Source: Nocardioides sp.
GTDB taxonomy: Bacteria; Actinomycetota; Actinomycetes; Propionibacteriales; Nocardioidaceae
NCBI GenBank assembly: GCA_030698375.1
Contig: JAUYLL010000004.1
Span: 1-59,865, forward strand
DNA length: 59,865 bases
Reading direction: 5' to 3'
Of this stretch, positions 20,071 to 28,375 are shown in pieces. The translations under genes and the position numbers were made by a program. The first letter of the stretch is position 1. The number at the start of each line of letters is the position of its first letter. Under the pieces are notes generated by a model, which ran no database searches, had not been told where the DNA came from, and saw nothing but the letters and a program-made list of their open reading frames with translations.

Positions 20071-20904
20071 CTACGCGGCGGGAAACGCTCGAGCCAGGGT
20101 CGCGTGCACCCGTGCGACGTCCACACCTCCGCTGCACTCGAGCGAGAGCAGCTTGGCGAGCCGCTTCGGCCAGACGACGTGCACCTCACGGGTGGTGAAC
20201 GCACCACCGATCATCGGCCAGTCGGACTCGACGAAGCAGAGCGCGCCGGTGACAGGGACGTCGCCGACGACGGCGCGCACAAGGTCGACCTGCTTGAGCA
20301 CCCCATCGACCAACTTGGTGCAGTCCCGTCGGCCGACAAGCACCTTCTCGGACCGAGGCCTGAGGATGCCGCCTTCGACCTTCAGCTCAGGTCGGCCCTT
20401 GTAACGCTTGGCGTCAATCACCCAGATCCCGGACCTGGTGATCGCGAGGTGGTCGATGTTGGCTCGAGACCCGGGGATCCCCCGGTCGTGGAGCACAGCG
20501 AGGTCGTCCCCTGCGAGGCCATCGAGCCGAGCACCGAGCTTCTCCTCCCCTACCGCTCCGCGCTCCCAGGCGTTCGTGCTCTGTTTCTCGTCGGCGAACG
20601 CTGCCGCGATCCCGCCGAACCGGCCCCACTTCTCTCGGAGTCGCGCATCGTCGCGGGCCTTGCGCCGCTCGTACTCACGGCGCGCCGAGGCGCCGGCCGC
20701 GCCCGCCGCCAACGGGAGGCTGACCTCCACCTCCAGTACAGCGGCGAGGTCATCTGCGGCGGACACTTCCTCCGCATCGAGTTGACCCGATGCGACGCAC
20801 TCGAGGCACCGCACCGTCTTGGTTTCGCGCTCGTAGATCGCTTCGGTCTTCGCGGCGAACTCGGCGCCGCACAGGCGGCACGTGCCGGCGTACCGCAGCT
20901 TCAT
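20071..20904 (-). CDS. NERD (nuclease-related) domain protein with N-terminal zinc ribbon
   Basis: 277 aa. The first 40 residues hold two Cys pairs (CRLCG and CLEC), a probable zinc ribbon. A charged helical linker with YERRKARDDARLREKWG follows. The C-terminal half is a NERD domain: GAVGEEKLGARL, then the catalytic-type core NIDHLAITRSGIWVIDAKRYKG, which supplies the Asp and the Asp-Ala-Lys counterpart of PD-(D/E)xK nucleases, and later CTKLVDGVLKQVDLVR. NERD proteins are predicted nucleases. I start at the ATG at 20904 (KLRYAGTC follows), where the zinc ribbon begins; the open frame continues upstream to 21030 without resemblance. It sits alone between two putative defence units. Confidence 0.82.
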   Translation of the reverse strand: MKLRYAGTCRLCGAEFAAKTEAIYERETKTVRCLECVASGQLDAEEVSAADDLAAVLEVEVSLPLAAGAAGASARREYERRKARDDARLREKWGRFGGIAAAFADEKQSTNAWERGAVGEEKLGARLDGLAGDDLAVLHDRGIPGSRANIDHLAITRSGIWVIDAKRYKGRPELKVEGGILRPRSEKVLVGRRDCTKLVDGVLKQVDLVRAVVGDVPVTGALCFVESDWPMIGGAFTTREVHVVWPKRLAKLLSLECSGGVDVARVHATLARAFPAA

Positions 20905-21335
20905 GCGCTTCCCGGACTTGCTATTGGCCTCGGAATCGACGGTCACGGCCGTCCGATCGGCCACCCCAGGCGAGTCCTTACTCGGTGCGCCTGACCAGCA
21001 CGACGAAATCGGGGCACCCGAGACGGCCACGCCACCAGGGGCACCGCTCGTGGGCGAACCCGCGTCCTACCGCCCAGATTGACGCACCGATTGGCATCAG
21101 GGTGAGCAGATCTCGTCGTTGACCAGTTGGCTGTCAGATCTGCGTGTTTCGCCTGACACATGACACGCCGGTCGGCTCTCAGGGCAAGCATCAGCGCGCG
21201 TGCTATCGAGCGGTCAAACCGTCTGTTCCTGGTGTTAAGTTCGAGATGAGCGTGGCGATCCATCTAAAACTCTGTGGGGCCTGGTAGCTGCTTTCTGAGG
21301 GTCGAGGAAGCACTCAAACAGCGAGAGGGACTTAC
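20905..21335. other. Non-coding stretch at the left boundary of the conjugation operon
   Basis: 431 bp without a convincing gene. It is noticeably less GC-rich than the flanks (for example TTAAGTTCGAGATG and CATCTAAAACTCTG near 21235-21275) and probably contains the promoter of the operon that starts at 21336. The only clear signal is the purine-rich GAGAGGGA about 5 nt before that start. No tRNA, repeat or att-like sequence was recognised. Confidence 0.5.
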
Positions 21336-22655
21336 GTGACCAGCGACATCCCCGACCTGGGTGCAGTGTTCTGGCCGGTCGGCACCGGCGACTCTGGCAC
21401 CGTGGTTATCAGCGAAGACGTCGTGGTTCAGGTCGACCTGAACCACCGCGCGAGCGCCGAGAAGGACGAGACGCAGGAAGTGCCCGTCGTGGACCTTCTC
21501 GTCCCAACCCTCCCCGAAGGGGAGGACGGCAACCCGTACCTCGCTGCGTTCGTCCTTACGCACGCCGACGCAGACCACTGCAGCGGCTTCGCGAAGCTGC
21601 TCGACGAAGTCACCATCGGCGAACTGTGGGCAACACCGCGCATGTGGCGCGAGTACCTCGGCGACCCCAAGGGCCCTGACCTCTGCGAAGACGCCGTCGC
21701 GTTCCACGACGAGGTGAAGCGCCGCGTCGAAGCCATCAAGAAGGCCGTCGCCGCAGGCAACGAACCCAGCTACGGCGACCGCGTCCTCATCGTCGGGTAC
21801 GACACCGGCCACGACAAGCACGCATACTCCGACCTTCCCGACGAGTACCTCGTCTACCCGGGCGAGAGCGTCACCACGATCGACGGCGTCGACCACGAAG
21901 GCCGGTTCGAGGCGTTCATCCACGCACCGTTCAAGGACGACTGCGCGGAAGCCCGCAACGACACCTCACTCGCCATGCAGGTCACCCTGACCGAAGACGG
22001 TGGCAAGGACGGCAAGGTCCTCCTGTTCGGAGACCTGGCCTACGAAACCATCATGAAGATCTTCAACTACAGCGAGGACAAGGACCGCGAAGAGTACCTC
22101 GAGTGGGACCTGCTCCTGGCGCCGCACCACTGCTCCAAAAAGGTCATGTACCTACGCGAGAACAACAAGGACGTCCTGCAAACCGACATCCTCGAGAAGT
22201 TCGAGAACCACGCTCGCGAAGGTGCGGTCGTCGTCGCAAGCAGCAAGGAGATTCCGACCTCAGACACCGACGGAGCAAACCCGCCGCACAAGATGGCCGC
22301 CGACCGGTACAAGAAGATCGTGGACACGTTCATCTGCACCGCCGAGTGGCCGTCGAAGACCGACCCGTCGCCCGTCGTGTTCGGCGTCGACGAGACCGGC
22401 GCGCACATCCTCGACGACACGACGGTTGAGGAGTCCGCGAAGGTCCTCGACCTGTCCAAGGCCGCGGGCGACGGCCGACAGCGGCTCCGCAAGGTCGCCG
22501 CAGCCGCAACTGCAGCGGGGCGGTACGTCTCCGGCGCCACCACCGCGGAGGCAACCAAGCAGCTGTCTGGACCCGAAAAGGTCCGCGCCGCCGTGGCCGC
22601 GGACCGTGGAACGACGAAGGCGCCGACGACCGCCGTCGGATTCGGACGTGACTGA
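21336..22655 (+). CDS. ComEC/Rec2-type metallo-beta-lactamase-fold protein, first gene of the E2-E1-JAB operon
   Basis: 439 aa. The N-terminal 300 residues form a metallo-beta-lactamase fold of the ComEC/Rec2-related kind. The metal motif is H76-A-D78-A-D80-H81 (LTHADADHCSGF), the HxDxDH form typical of that subgroup, with a LLFGDLAYETI strand supplying the metal-bridging Asp. APHHC at residues 262-266 corresponds to the late HHGS-type motif. Residues from about 370 are Ala/Thr-rich and probably disordered, ending TTAVGFGRD. GTG start with GAGAGGGA 5 nt upstream. Its stop lies inside the start region of the E2-E1-JAB gene (8-bp overlap), so the two are coupled. It could be a nuclease, phosphodiesterase or lactonase; the substrate is unknown. 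Confidence 0.8.
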   Translation: MTSDIPDLGAVFWPVGTGDSGTVVISEDVVVQVDLNHRASAEKDETQEVPVVDLLVPTLPEGEDGNPYLAAFVLTHADADHCSGFAKLLDEVTIGELWATPRMWREYLGDPKGPDLCEDAVAFHDEVKRRVEAIKKAVAAGNEPSYGDRVLIVGYDTGHDKHAYSDLPDEYLVYPGESVTTIDGVDHEGRFEAFIHAPFKDDCAEARNDTSLAMQVTLTEDGGKDGKVLLFGDLAYETIMKIFNYSEDKDREEYLEWDLLLAPHHCSKKVMYLRENNKDVLQTDILEKFENHAREGAVVVASSKEIPTSDTDGANPPHKMAADRYKKIVDTFICTAEWPSKTDPSPVVFGVDETGAHILDDTTVEESAKVLDLSKAAGDGRQRLRKVAAAATAAGRYVSGATTAEATKQLSGPEKVRAAVAADRGTTKAPTTAVGFGRD

Positions 22656-25278
22656 CTCCGGCGTGAGCCTGGCCCGCCGCCAACTGCGAGACCTAGAAGC
22701 AACGTCCGACGGCGCCATCCAGATCATCAACGAGGTCCCCAGCAGCGCCGGGCCGACGTTCATCGTCGACCTCGACACCTCCGGCATCGCCCACGAACCC
22801 GGCGGCATCCGCATCCGGGACCGTGAGTGGTTCGAGATCTGGGTACCGCCCGGGTTCCCGTTCGATGTGCCCAGCGTGAGGTCTAACCACCGCCGGTGGC
22901 TCCGCACCCCACACGTGCACTACGGGCGCACCTTGTGCCTGTACGCGGCAACGTCGGTGGAATGGAACCCGTCCGACGGGATGCGCGGCTATTTACACCG
23001 GTTAACGGAGTGGCTCGAGCATGCTGCAGCCGGCACCCTCGACCCGGACGATGCACCTCTCCACCCGCCGGTCGTGTATGCCGACCTGCAGAACGGGCGG
23101 CTAATCGTCCACCCCGACCTCGGCGACCGAGCCCCTTGGGCGCCGGACGGCAGCGGCACAGACCCCAAGACCACTTACGCCTGGTGCGTCGCCAACGGCA
23201 AACGAGTTGATGTCTTGGAATGGGTGGACCTGGAGACGGCCAAGGACCGCGTCTGGGACAAGGATCCCGCCCTGTTCCACGACGGACACCCGTCCGTGCT
23301 GATGCCAGCCGTCATGATCTGCGACGAGTTCGGATTCGAGTTCCCAAGAAAGGCGAAGGAGCTGAGCGAAGGGCTCACTGAGTCCGGGTACGGCAAAGAC
23401 CAACTCCTCGCCGACATCGCGACCGCGACCGTCATCAACGTCGAACTGCGCAAGAAACAGCTCACCGCCGACGCCACAGCTGCCGGACCCCTCTGGGACG
23501 ACGTCGACGACCCCGAGAACCATCCGCTGCTCACCGCGATGGTCGTCGCCACCCCATCTCGGCGGCCAGACGGCACGAAGCGCCTCGCGCACATCGCAGC
23601 CTGGAAGTTCGATGCTCTGGGCAGCCGAATCACGACCCTGTTCTCAGACGTCCGAGAACGCGACGAGAAGTTCTTCGGCGACCTCACAGAATCCGTTGGG
23701 GAACTCGCTTTCGACTGGTTCGATTGGGCCAAACTGCAGTGGATGAGAGTCATGGAGAACCGCCCAGAAGTGACCCGTCGACGCGACGCCGGAACACCAG
23801 CATCCTGGCTTGCAGACAAGCGCGTTCTCGTCCTCGGCGCCGGCGCACTCGGCGGCCCCATCGCTGAAGCGTGCGTCCGTGCAGGCGTACGGGAACTCAC
23901 CGTCGCCGACCACGGAATCGTGAACCCCGGCATCCTCGTCCGCCAGTACTTCACCGATGACGACATCGGACAGGCCAAAGTCACCGCACTCGCACGACGA
24001 CTCTCGGCTATCCGTTCCGACCTGGACGTCATCCCGGTCCCCGGGAACGTACGAACCGAACTGTTCGCGCCCGGCCAGAACCTCGCCGCGTACGACCTGG
24101 TCATCGACGCCACGGCCGACGCGTCGGTCCGCGCCGCAATCGAACTCGCCCGGGTGTCCGCGACGCACAGACCGCCGCTCGTCACGATGGTCATCGGTCA
24201 CGAAGCTGACCGCGGCCTCGTGGCCGTGAACCTCCCCACCTCATCTGGAGCCGGGCTTGATGCCTTCCGGAAGGTTGCCCTGCACGCAGGGTCAGGAGCG
24301 CCAGGGTGGCGCGACATCATGGATGAATTCTTCCCCAAGACCGCACGCACAGAGCTGTTCTTTCCCGAGCCCGGATGTTCCGACCCGACATTCGTCGGTT
24401 CGCTCGCCCAGACCACTGCCCTAGCCGGCATGCTGCTCCACGAGGCGCTCACCACACTCAGGACCGCCGAAGCCACCAAGAACCAAGCAGGCACCTACCC
24501 GACGGACGGCCCATCCCTGTTCGCATCCGCGGTCAGGCTCGGAAACGCATCCACCGGACACGGCACCGTCCGAGAACAGTGGCATCCAGACCTCGTGCGC
24601 TCCGACCTGACGGGGGCCTACGAAGTCCGGATCAGCCAAGAAGCACTAGCCGAGATACGAGCAGAAGTCCGCCGAGGAAGCCGCATTCGCGATCCTCGCA
24701 TCGAAACCGGTGGCATGCTCCTCGGTGCATTCGACGACGCCACCGGCATCGTGAACATCGACCGTGCGTCCGGCCCACCACCGGACAGCTACCTCAGCGA
24801 AGTTCACTTCCAGCACGGCATCAAAGGCACCCAAGAACGCGTTGACGCCGAACTCAGACGGTCCCGAAGCACCACCGGGTTCGTGGGGTTCTGGCACTCA
24901 CACCCGAACTCACAAGCCACACCCAGCAAGACAGACGAGCAGGGAATGGCACTCGTTGTCGGACCCGACGGATCAAGCCAACGAGCGCTGATGATGATCG
25001 TCGGCGGAGGCGGCCAACCCTGGGCAGACTGGCGAGACACCGGTAACGGCCCGCTCCCAAGCACCTACCTCCGCGTCGTACCCCGGTCCGCCGGCCCCGT
25101 CGTGGCAGGCCACCGCGGCTACGTCGGTGGTCTCGACCTGCAACTCCTGCCGCCAGGAACGTACTTCCGTGGCGACGGTGGACCGCCGGTACAAGTTCTG
25201 GCTGGCGGGGTCGTCCGGGCGCAACCGGCGACCAGCCACCGGTCACTGTGGGCACGCTTCTTCGGAGACCACGAGTGA
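22648..25278 (+). CDS. Single-chain E2-E1-JAB protein: ubiquitin-like conjugating, activating and deconjugating domains
   Basis: 876 aa, three modules. Residues about 25-150 are an E2/UBC-like fold with WFEIWVPPGFPFDVPSV and a candidate catalytic Cys97 in TLCLYAA, followed by a tryptophan helix (YLHRLTEWLEHAA). Residues about 385-610 are an E1/ThiF adenylation domain: G397-A-G-A-L-G-G, VADHGIVNPGILVRQ, catalytic Lys in IGQAKV, YDLVIDATAD, and candidate thioester Cys577 in EPGCSDP. Residues about 670-850 are a JAB/MPN metalloprotease with E686 and a complete JAMM motif H750-x-H752-x7-S760-x2-D763. In type II CBASS these roles are split between Cap2 (E2-E1) and Cap3 (JAB). The substrate modified here is unknown. 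GTG start at 22648; GTG 22663 is an alternative. Confidence 0.9.
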   Translation: MTDSGVSLARRQLRDLEATSDGAIQIINEVPSSAGPTFIVDLDTSGIAHEPGGIRIRDREWFEIWVPPGFPFDVPSVRSNHRRWLRTPHVHYGRTLCLYAATSVEWNPSDGMRGYLHRLTEWLEHAAAGTLDPDDAPLHPPVVYADLQNGRLIVHPDLGDRAPWAPDGSGTDPKTTYAWCVANGKRVDVLEWVDLETAKDRVWDKDPALFHDGHPSVLMPAVMICDEFGFEFPRKAKELSEGLTESGYGKDQLLADIATATVINVELRKKQLTADATAAGPLWDDVDDPENHPLLTAMVVATPSRRPDGTKRLAHIAAWKFDALGSRITTLFSDVRERDEKFFGDLTESVGELAFDWFDWAKLQWMRVMENRPEVTRRRDAGTPASWLADKRVLVLGAGALGGPIAEACVRAGVRELTVADHGIVNPGILVRQYFTDDDIGQAKVTALARRLSAIRSDLDVIPVPGNVRTELFAPGQNLAAYDLVIDATADASVRAAIELARVSATHRPPLVTMVIGHEADRGLVAVNLPTSSGAGLDAFRKVALHAGSGAPGWRDIMDEFFPKTARTELFFPEPGCSDPTFVGSLAQTTALAGMLLHEALTTLRTAEATKNQAGTYPTDGPSLFASAVRLGNASTGHGTVREQWHPDLVRSDLTGAYEVRISQEALAEIRAEVRRGSRIRDPRIETGGMLLGAFDDATGIVNIDRASGPPPDSYLSEVHFQHGIKGTQERVDAELRRSRSTTGFVGFWHSHPNSQATPSKTDEQGMALVVGPDGSSQRALMMIVGGGGQPWADWRDTGNGPLPSTYLRVVPRSAGPVVAGHRGYVGGLDLQLLPPGTYFRGDGGPPVQVLAGGVVRAQPATSHRSLWARFFGDHE

Positions 25279-26378
25279 CCAGCCCGACCGCGTCGAAGCT
25301 GGCAGTCGGGCTCGCGCTCTCCGGTGGAGGATTCCGAGCAACAGCGTTCGGTCTCGGCGCCCTGCGGGCACTGCACGACCGCGGTGTCCTCGACCAGGTC
25401 AGGGTGGTCTCCGGCATCAGCGGAGGCAGCCTCCTCACCGCGATGTGGGCGTACGGTCCCAAGAGCTTCGACGAGTTCGACGCCTCCGTTACCGACCTGT
25501 TGCGCTCCGGTCTGCAACGCGAACTCATCGGCCGGGCACTACGTCCAGGCCGCCTCGCCAGAGGACTCAGCGGTACGGCCGGCGCGGTACTTCCAGGGCG
25601 CTTTCACCGAACTCAGGCAAGCACCAGAACGGAAGCGCTCGTCAGCGCTATCCGTGCCCACGACTTCGGCTCCAAGACCATGACCGACGTAACTCATTCA
25701 GGGCTCGAGGCCATAGTCTCAGCGACCGACCTGGCATCCGGGAACGCCGTTCGGTTCGGAAGCATGGGCAGCGCCTGCTCCCCGTACGGCGTCATCGACG
25801 CAGACGTGCCCGTGGCCGACGCAGTTGCCGCGTCCGCAGCGTTCCCCGCGATACTGCCGCAGCTCACCCGCACCTACACATTCACCCAGCAGAACGATCA
25901 AAGCCAACACACCCGGACCGTCCTGATGACCGATGGCGGCGTCTACGACAACCTCGGCCTCAGCCCCCTGCTGCCGGGCCGCTCCAAGAAGTTCACACAC
26001 CACGTGTACGACCTGCCGTACCTCATCGCAGTCGATGCTGGTGCCGGCCGGACAACCTCCCAGCCCCCGGACTTCGTCTTCGGCCGAATGAAACGCACTC
26101 TCGAAATAGCGCACACCCGCGCTCAGGACGGCACCCGCGCACGCATCCACGAATCCAGAGAGGCCGGAGTTCTCAAGGGCCACGTGTACGCCTACCTCGG
26201 CATGCAGGACAGGAACCTGCCGGTACCGGTCGCCGACCTCGTCACCCGCGACCGGGTGTACAACTACCCGACGGACTTCAAGGCTATGAGCGCCGAAGAT
26301 CTCGGCGCCGTCGCTGGCCGAGGTGAGCAGCTCACGCGCGTTCTGCTGAGCTCCTACTGCCCCGAACTAGGCACCTAG
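25275..26378 (+). CDS. Patatin-like phospholipase, probable effector of the conjugation operon
   Basis: 367 aa. The oxyanion loop SGGGFRA (residues 16-22) is followed by the nucleophile elbow G47-I-S49-G-G51 and the catalytic Asp in D220-G-G (MTDGGVYDNLG), giving a complete Ser-Asp dyad. Patatin phospholipases release fatty acids from membrane lipids; in CBASS such enzymes (CapV) degrade the inner membrane to abort infection. The GTG at 25275 overlaps the E2-E1-JAB stop as GTGA, so the genes are translationally coupled. An in-frame GTG at 25248 would extend it by nine residues, but the overlap start is the better choice. No signal peptide. The effector role is inferred from operon context. 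Confidence 0.87.
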   Translation: MTSPTASKLAVGLALSGGGFRATAFGLGALRALHDRGVLDQVRVVSGISGGSLLTAMWAYGPKSFDEFDASVTDLLRSGLQRELIGRALRPGRLARGLSGTAGAVLPGRFHRTQASTRTEALVSAIRAHDFGSKTMTDVTHSGLEAIVSATDLASGNAVRFGSMGSACSPYGVIDADVPVADAVAASAAFPAILPQLTRTYTFTQQNDQSQHTRTVLMTDGGVYDNLGLSPLLPGRSKKFTHHVYDLPYLIAVDAGAGRTTSQPPDFVFGRMKRTLEIAHTRAQDGTRARIHESREAGVLKGHVYAYLGMQDRNLPVPVADLVTRDRVYNYPTDFKAMSAEDLGAVAGRGEQLTRVLLSSYCPELGT

Positions 26379-26430
26379 TCTATCCGAGACCTCGACGCTG
26401 TCCGGGAGCCTCATGCGGGAGCGCACAAAC

Positions 26431-26462
26431 GATGGCCCGCCCCTATTCGGGCGCGGGGCATC
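26431..26462 (+). terminator. Hairpin downstream of the conjugation operon, probable terminator
   Basis: GATGGCCCGCCCC and its near-complement GGGCGCGGGGCATC form a 13-bp stem with two mismatches around TATTC. It begins 52 bp after the patatin stop and before the IS110 remnant, a fitting place for an operon terminator. There is no run of T. Confidence 0.5.
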
Positions 26463-26547
26463 GTGAGGTTGCCAGCTAGTCAGCTAGGGCGGTCTGTCGA
26501 ATTCCTGCTCGGGTGAGCACCCGCGTCATTCCGGCTCCCCTCTGTTG

Positions 26548-27743
26548 TCAACCGGCGTCTTGAAGCGCCTGGCGGGGTTGACTCTTCCGCGGTCGTGATG
26601 CGGCGGCGTAGCGTCGTGGGTGCGGGTCCGGGAGTGGCTGATCCGAAGTGCCGATGTGCGGGGGTAGGTCGGCCGCGCGGGATTCTCGAGACGCCCCGCT
26701 TTGCCCTCCCGGACTCGCACCAGCAGCGTGGTGGGCGTCGTCGAGGAGCTGTCGATAGACGGCGTCGGAGATCTTTCGTTTGAGGCAGCGCAGCGCTTCG
26801 AGATGGGTCTTTCCGGCAGTGCGCTTGCGTCGGTAGTAGGTCCGGCCTTCGGTATCGAGTCGGATCTGGCTGAGTGCCGCCATGTGCAGCATGTGGTTGA
26901 TCTTGCGGTTGCCGGCACGAGATAGCCGGTGTCGGATCTGCTCACCCGATGAGGCGTCCAGCGGTGCTGTTCCTGTCCAGGACGCGAACCGGTTGCGGTC
27001 AGCGAACCTCGACACGTCGCCGACGTCAGCGAGGATCCGAGCGGCCCCGATCGGCCCGATGCCGGGCAGGTCCATCAGCTTCGACCCGGACGCGATGACC
27101 AGCGCTTTCAGCTCCTTGTCGCTGGCTTTGATCCTGCGGTCGATCACGGTCAGGTCCTCGAGCTGTTCGAGCGCGAGCCGCTTGCACGTCTTCCCAGCGA
27201 TGTCGCGTGGACGGCGTCGCGAGAGGATCTCGCGTGCCTGTGGGGCGGTGAGGTTCAGCTTGACCTCGCCCGGGACGAGCTCGGAGAGCATCCGCTGCAG
27301 TCGGTTGACTGTCTGCACGCGTTGGCTGATCAGTTCTGCGCGACGGTCGGTCAACATCCGTAGGACCTCCAGATCGCTGTCGTAGGACAGCACCCGCAGG
27401 CCCTTGGTGCGCACCGCCACGGCCGCGACCGCGTGCGCGTCGTGGGCATCGGTCTTTCGGTTGTGGCCGGTGTCGAACAGCCGAGCCCTGGCAGAGAGCT
27501 TGGGCGGGACATCCACCACCCGCTCGCCGTCGGCGAGCAGGCGCTGGGCCAGGGGCGACCGGCGCCACCGCTGCCCTCAACCGCCCACACCCGATCGGGC
27601 CAGGTGGCGACGTGCTTCTTCATCGCGGCGTAGCCGGTCTTGTTGGTGTCGAACCGGCCAACAGCCAGGACTGTCTCTCGCGCGTCGACGACCTCAATGG
27701 TGGCCGACAACTTGTGGGGATCGACCCAGATGAACACCTGCAT
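26548..27743 (-). pseudogene. IS110-family transposase, frameshifted
   Basis: The N-terminal piece (27743 to about 27555) has IWVDPHK with the first catalytic Asp at residue 8 and WAVEGSGG with the Glu at residue 56. The frame then switches to a second frame (27519 to 26548) that carries the rest of the DEDD domain (RKTDAHDAHAVA) and the C-terminal transposase_20 domain (LMDLPGIGPIGAARIL, FASWTGTAPLDASSG, LSRAGNRKINHMLH). The shift maps to a run of G at 27552-27555, where one added base would restore PLAQRLL. Apart from this the protein looks intact, about 400 aa. It may be an inactive element, or a sequencing or assembly error in a homopolymer. It flanks the putative defence operon. Confidence 0.85.
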
Positions 27744-27760
27744 CTGCGTTCCCGCCTTCG
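26548..27760 (-). mobile_element. IS110-family insertion sequence (ends not resolved)
   Basis: The element is recognised from its transposase. IS110 elements lack long terminal inverted repeats, and I could not identify exact ends; the noncoding flank after 27743 is about 300 bp. It lies at the right side of the accessory island, consistent with island turnover. Confidence 0.6.
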
Positions 27761-28062
27761 TGTCGCGGCTGATGTGGACGCGAGGCGGGCATTGCTACTG
27801 CGAGCCGGGCAGTCCCCTCTTGAGCCACACCTCAACGCGGTGATCGACGGGGACGCAGCCCGAAAAAGAGCCACACCCGGAGCTCGGGTGGGCAGCCGCA
27901 AAGAGAGCGCCCCGTCGACCACCTGGACCGAGTCTGGCCGGACACCGGTCCTACGGGAATCGTCTAGTAGCCGCGTCTAGGCACGGCTGGCAGTGCCCAT
28001 CTGCTGCGACCACCGAGTTGGCGATAGGCCGCTGGAAATGGCGCCGAGGCGTCTGTTGTCGC
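27744..28062. other. Gene-free stretch between the IS110 remnant and the small zinc-ribbon gene
   Basis: About 319 bp with no convincing coding sequence. The part next to the transposase start is probably the IS110 left end, which in this family can carry a structured guide-like RNA; I cannot identify a specific fold by eye. The first copy of a 16-bp direct repeat lies at 27961-27976. Confidence 0.4.
27961..27976 (+). repeat. 16-bp direct repeat, copy 1
   Basis: CGTCTAGTAGCCGCGT occurs here and again, identical, at 28360-28375. The copies are 399 bp apart and flank the 45-residue microprotein gene. The repeat is AT-richer than its surroundings. It may be a target-site or recombination footprint. 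Confidence 0.7.
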
Positions 28063-28200
28063 CTACGCACCGGGCATGACCACAGGGTCGCAGACGCAGT
28101 CGGGAGCGCAGGCGAGGAAGGTGTGAACGTCATGCCCGCATCTCGCGCACTGCATGTCGTGCGACAGGTGCACGTCGTTGATCTGAGTGGTGTCCCACAT
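28063..28200 (-). CDS. 45-residue cysteine-rich microprotein (possible zinc ribbon)
   Basis: ATG at 28200 with AAGAAGG about 8 nt upstream. The product starts MWDTTQINDVHLSHD, continues MQCARCGHDVHTFLAC, and ends with CVCDPVVMPGA. Five cysteines and several histidines (CARC-x-H, C, C-x-C) suggest zinc binding. The spacing looks like a compact treble-clef or ribbon. It is isolated, lying between the two copies of a 16-bp direct repeat, on the minus strand. A longer frame to 28248 exists but has no start signal. Function unknown. Confidence 0.55.
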   Translation of the reverse strand: MWDTTQINDVHLSHDMQCARCGHDVHTFLACAPDCVCDPVVMPGA

Positions 28201-28359
28201 GGGGCTTGCCTTCTTGCGTCGTCCGGTTGTCGTGTGACTTGTTCGCAACCGCAGACGTCAGCGACGGGTTCTCGTCGATGCAACTGGGAATGCCACCAAC
28301 CGGGCTGGCCACTCGGAGCCGCGGTTGGACAGGCGAGCGCGCCGCGGAAGAACCCCGCG

Positions 28360-28375
28360 CGTCTAGTAGCCGCGT
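28360..28375 (+). repeat. 16-bp direct repeat, copy 2
   Basis: Identical to the copy at 27961-27976. Here it follows a GC-rich stretch and is followed by TATGCACGTC, whereas copy 1 is followed by CTAGGCACGG, so the similarity stops at the 16-bp core. Confidence 0.7.

Noticed and set aside
21336-26378. CBASS operon in the strict sense
   Set aside because: E2-E1, JAB and phospholipase are present, but no CD-NTase (GS...DxD) protein is encoded; the first gene is a metallo-beta-lactamase fold.
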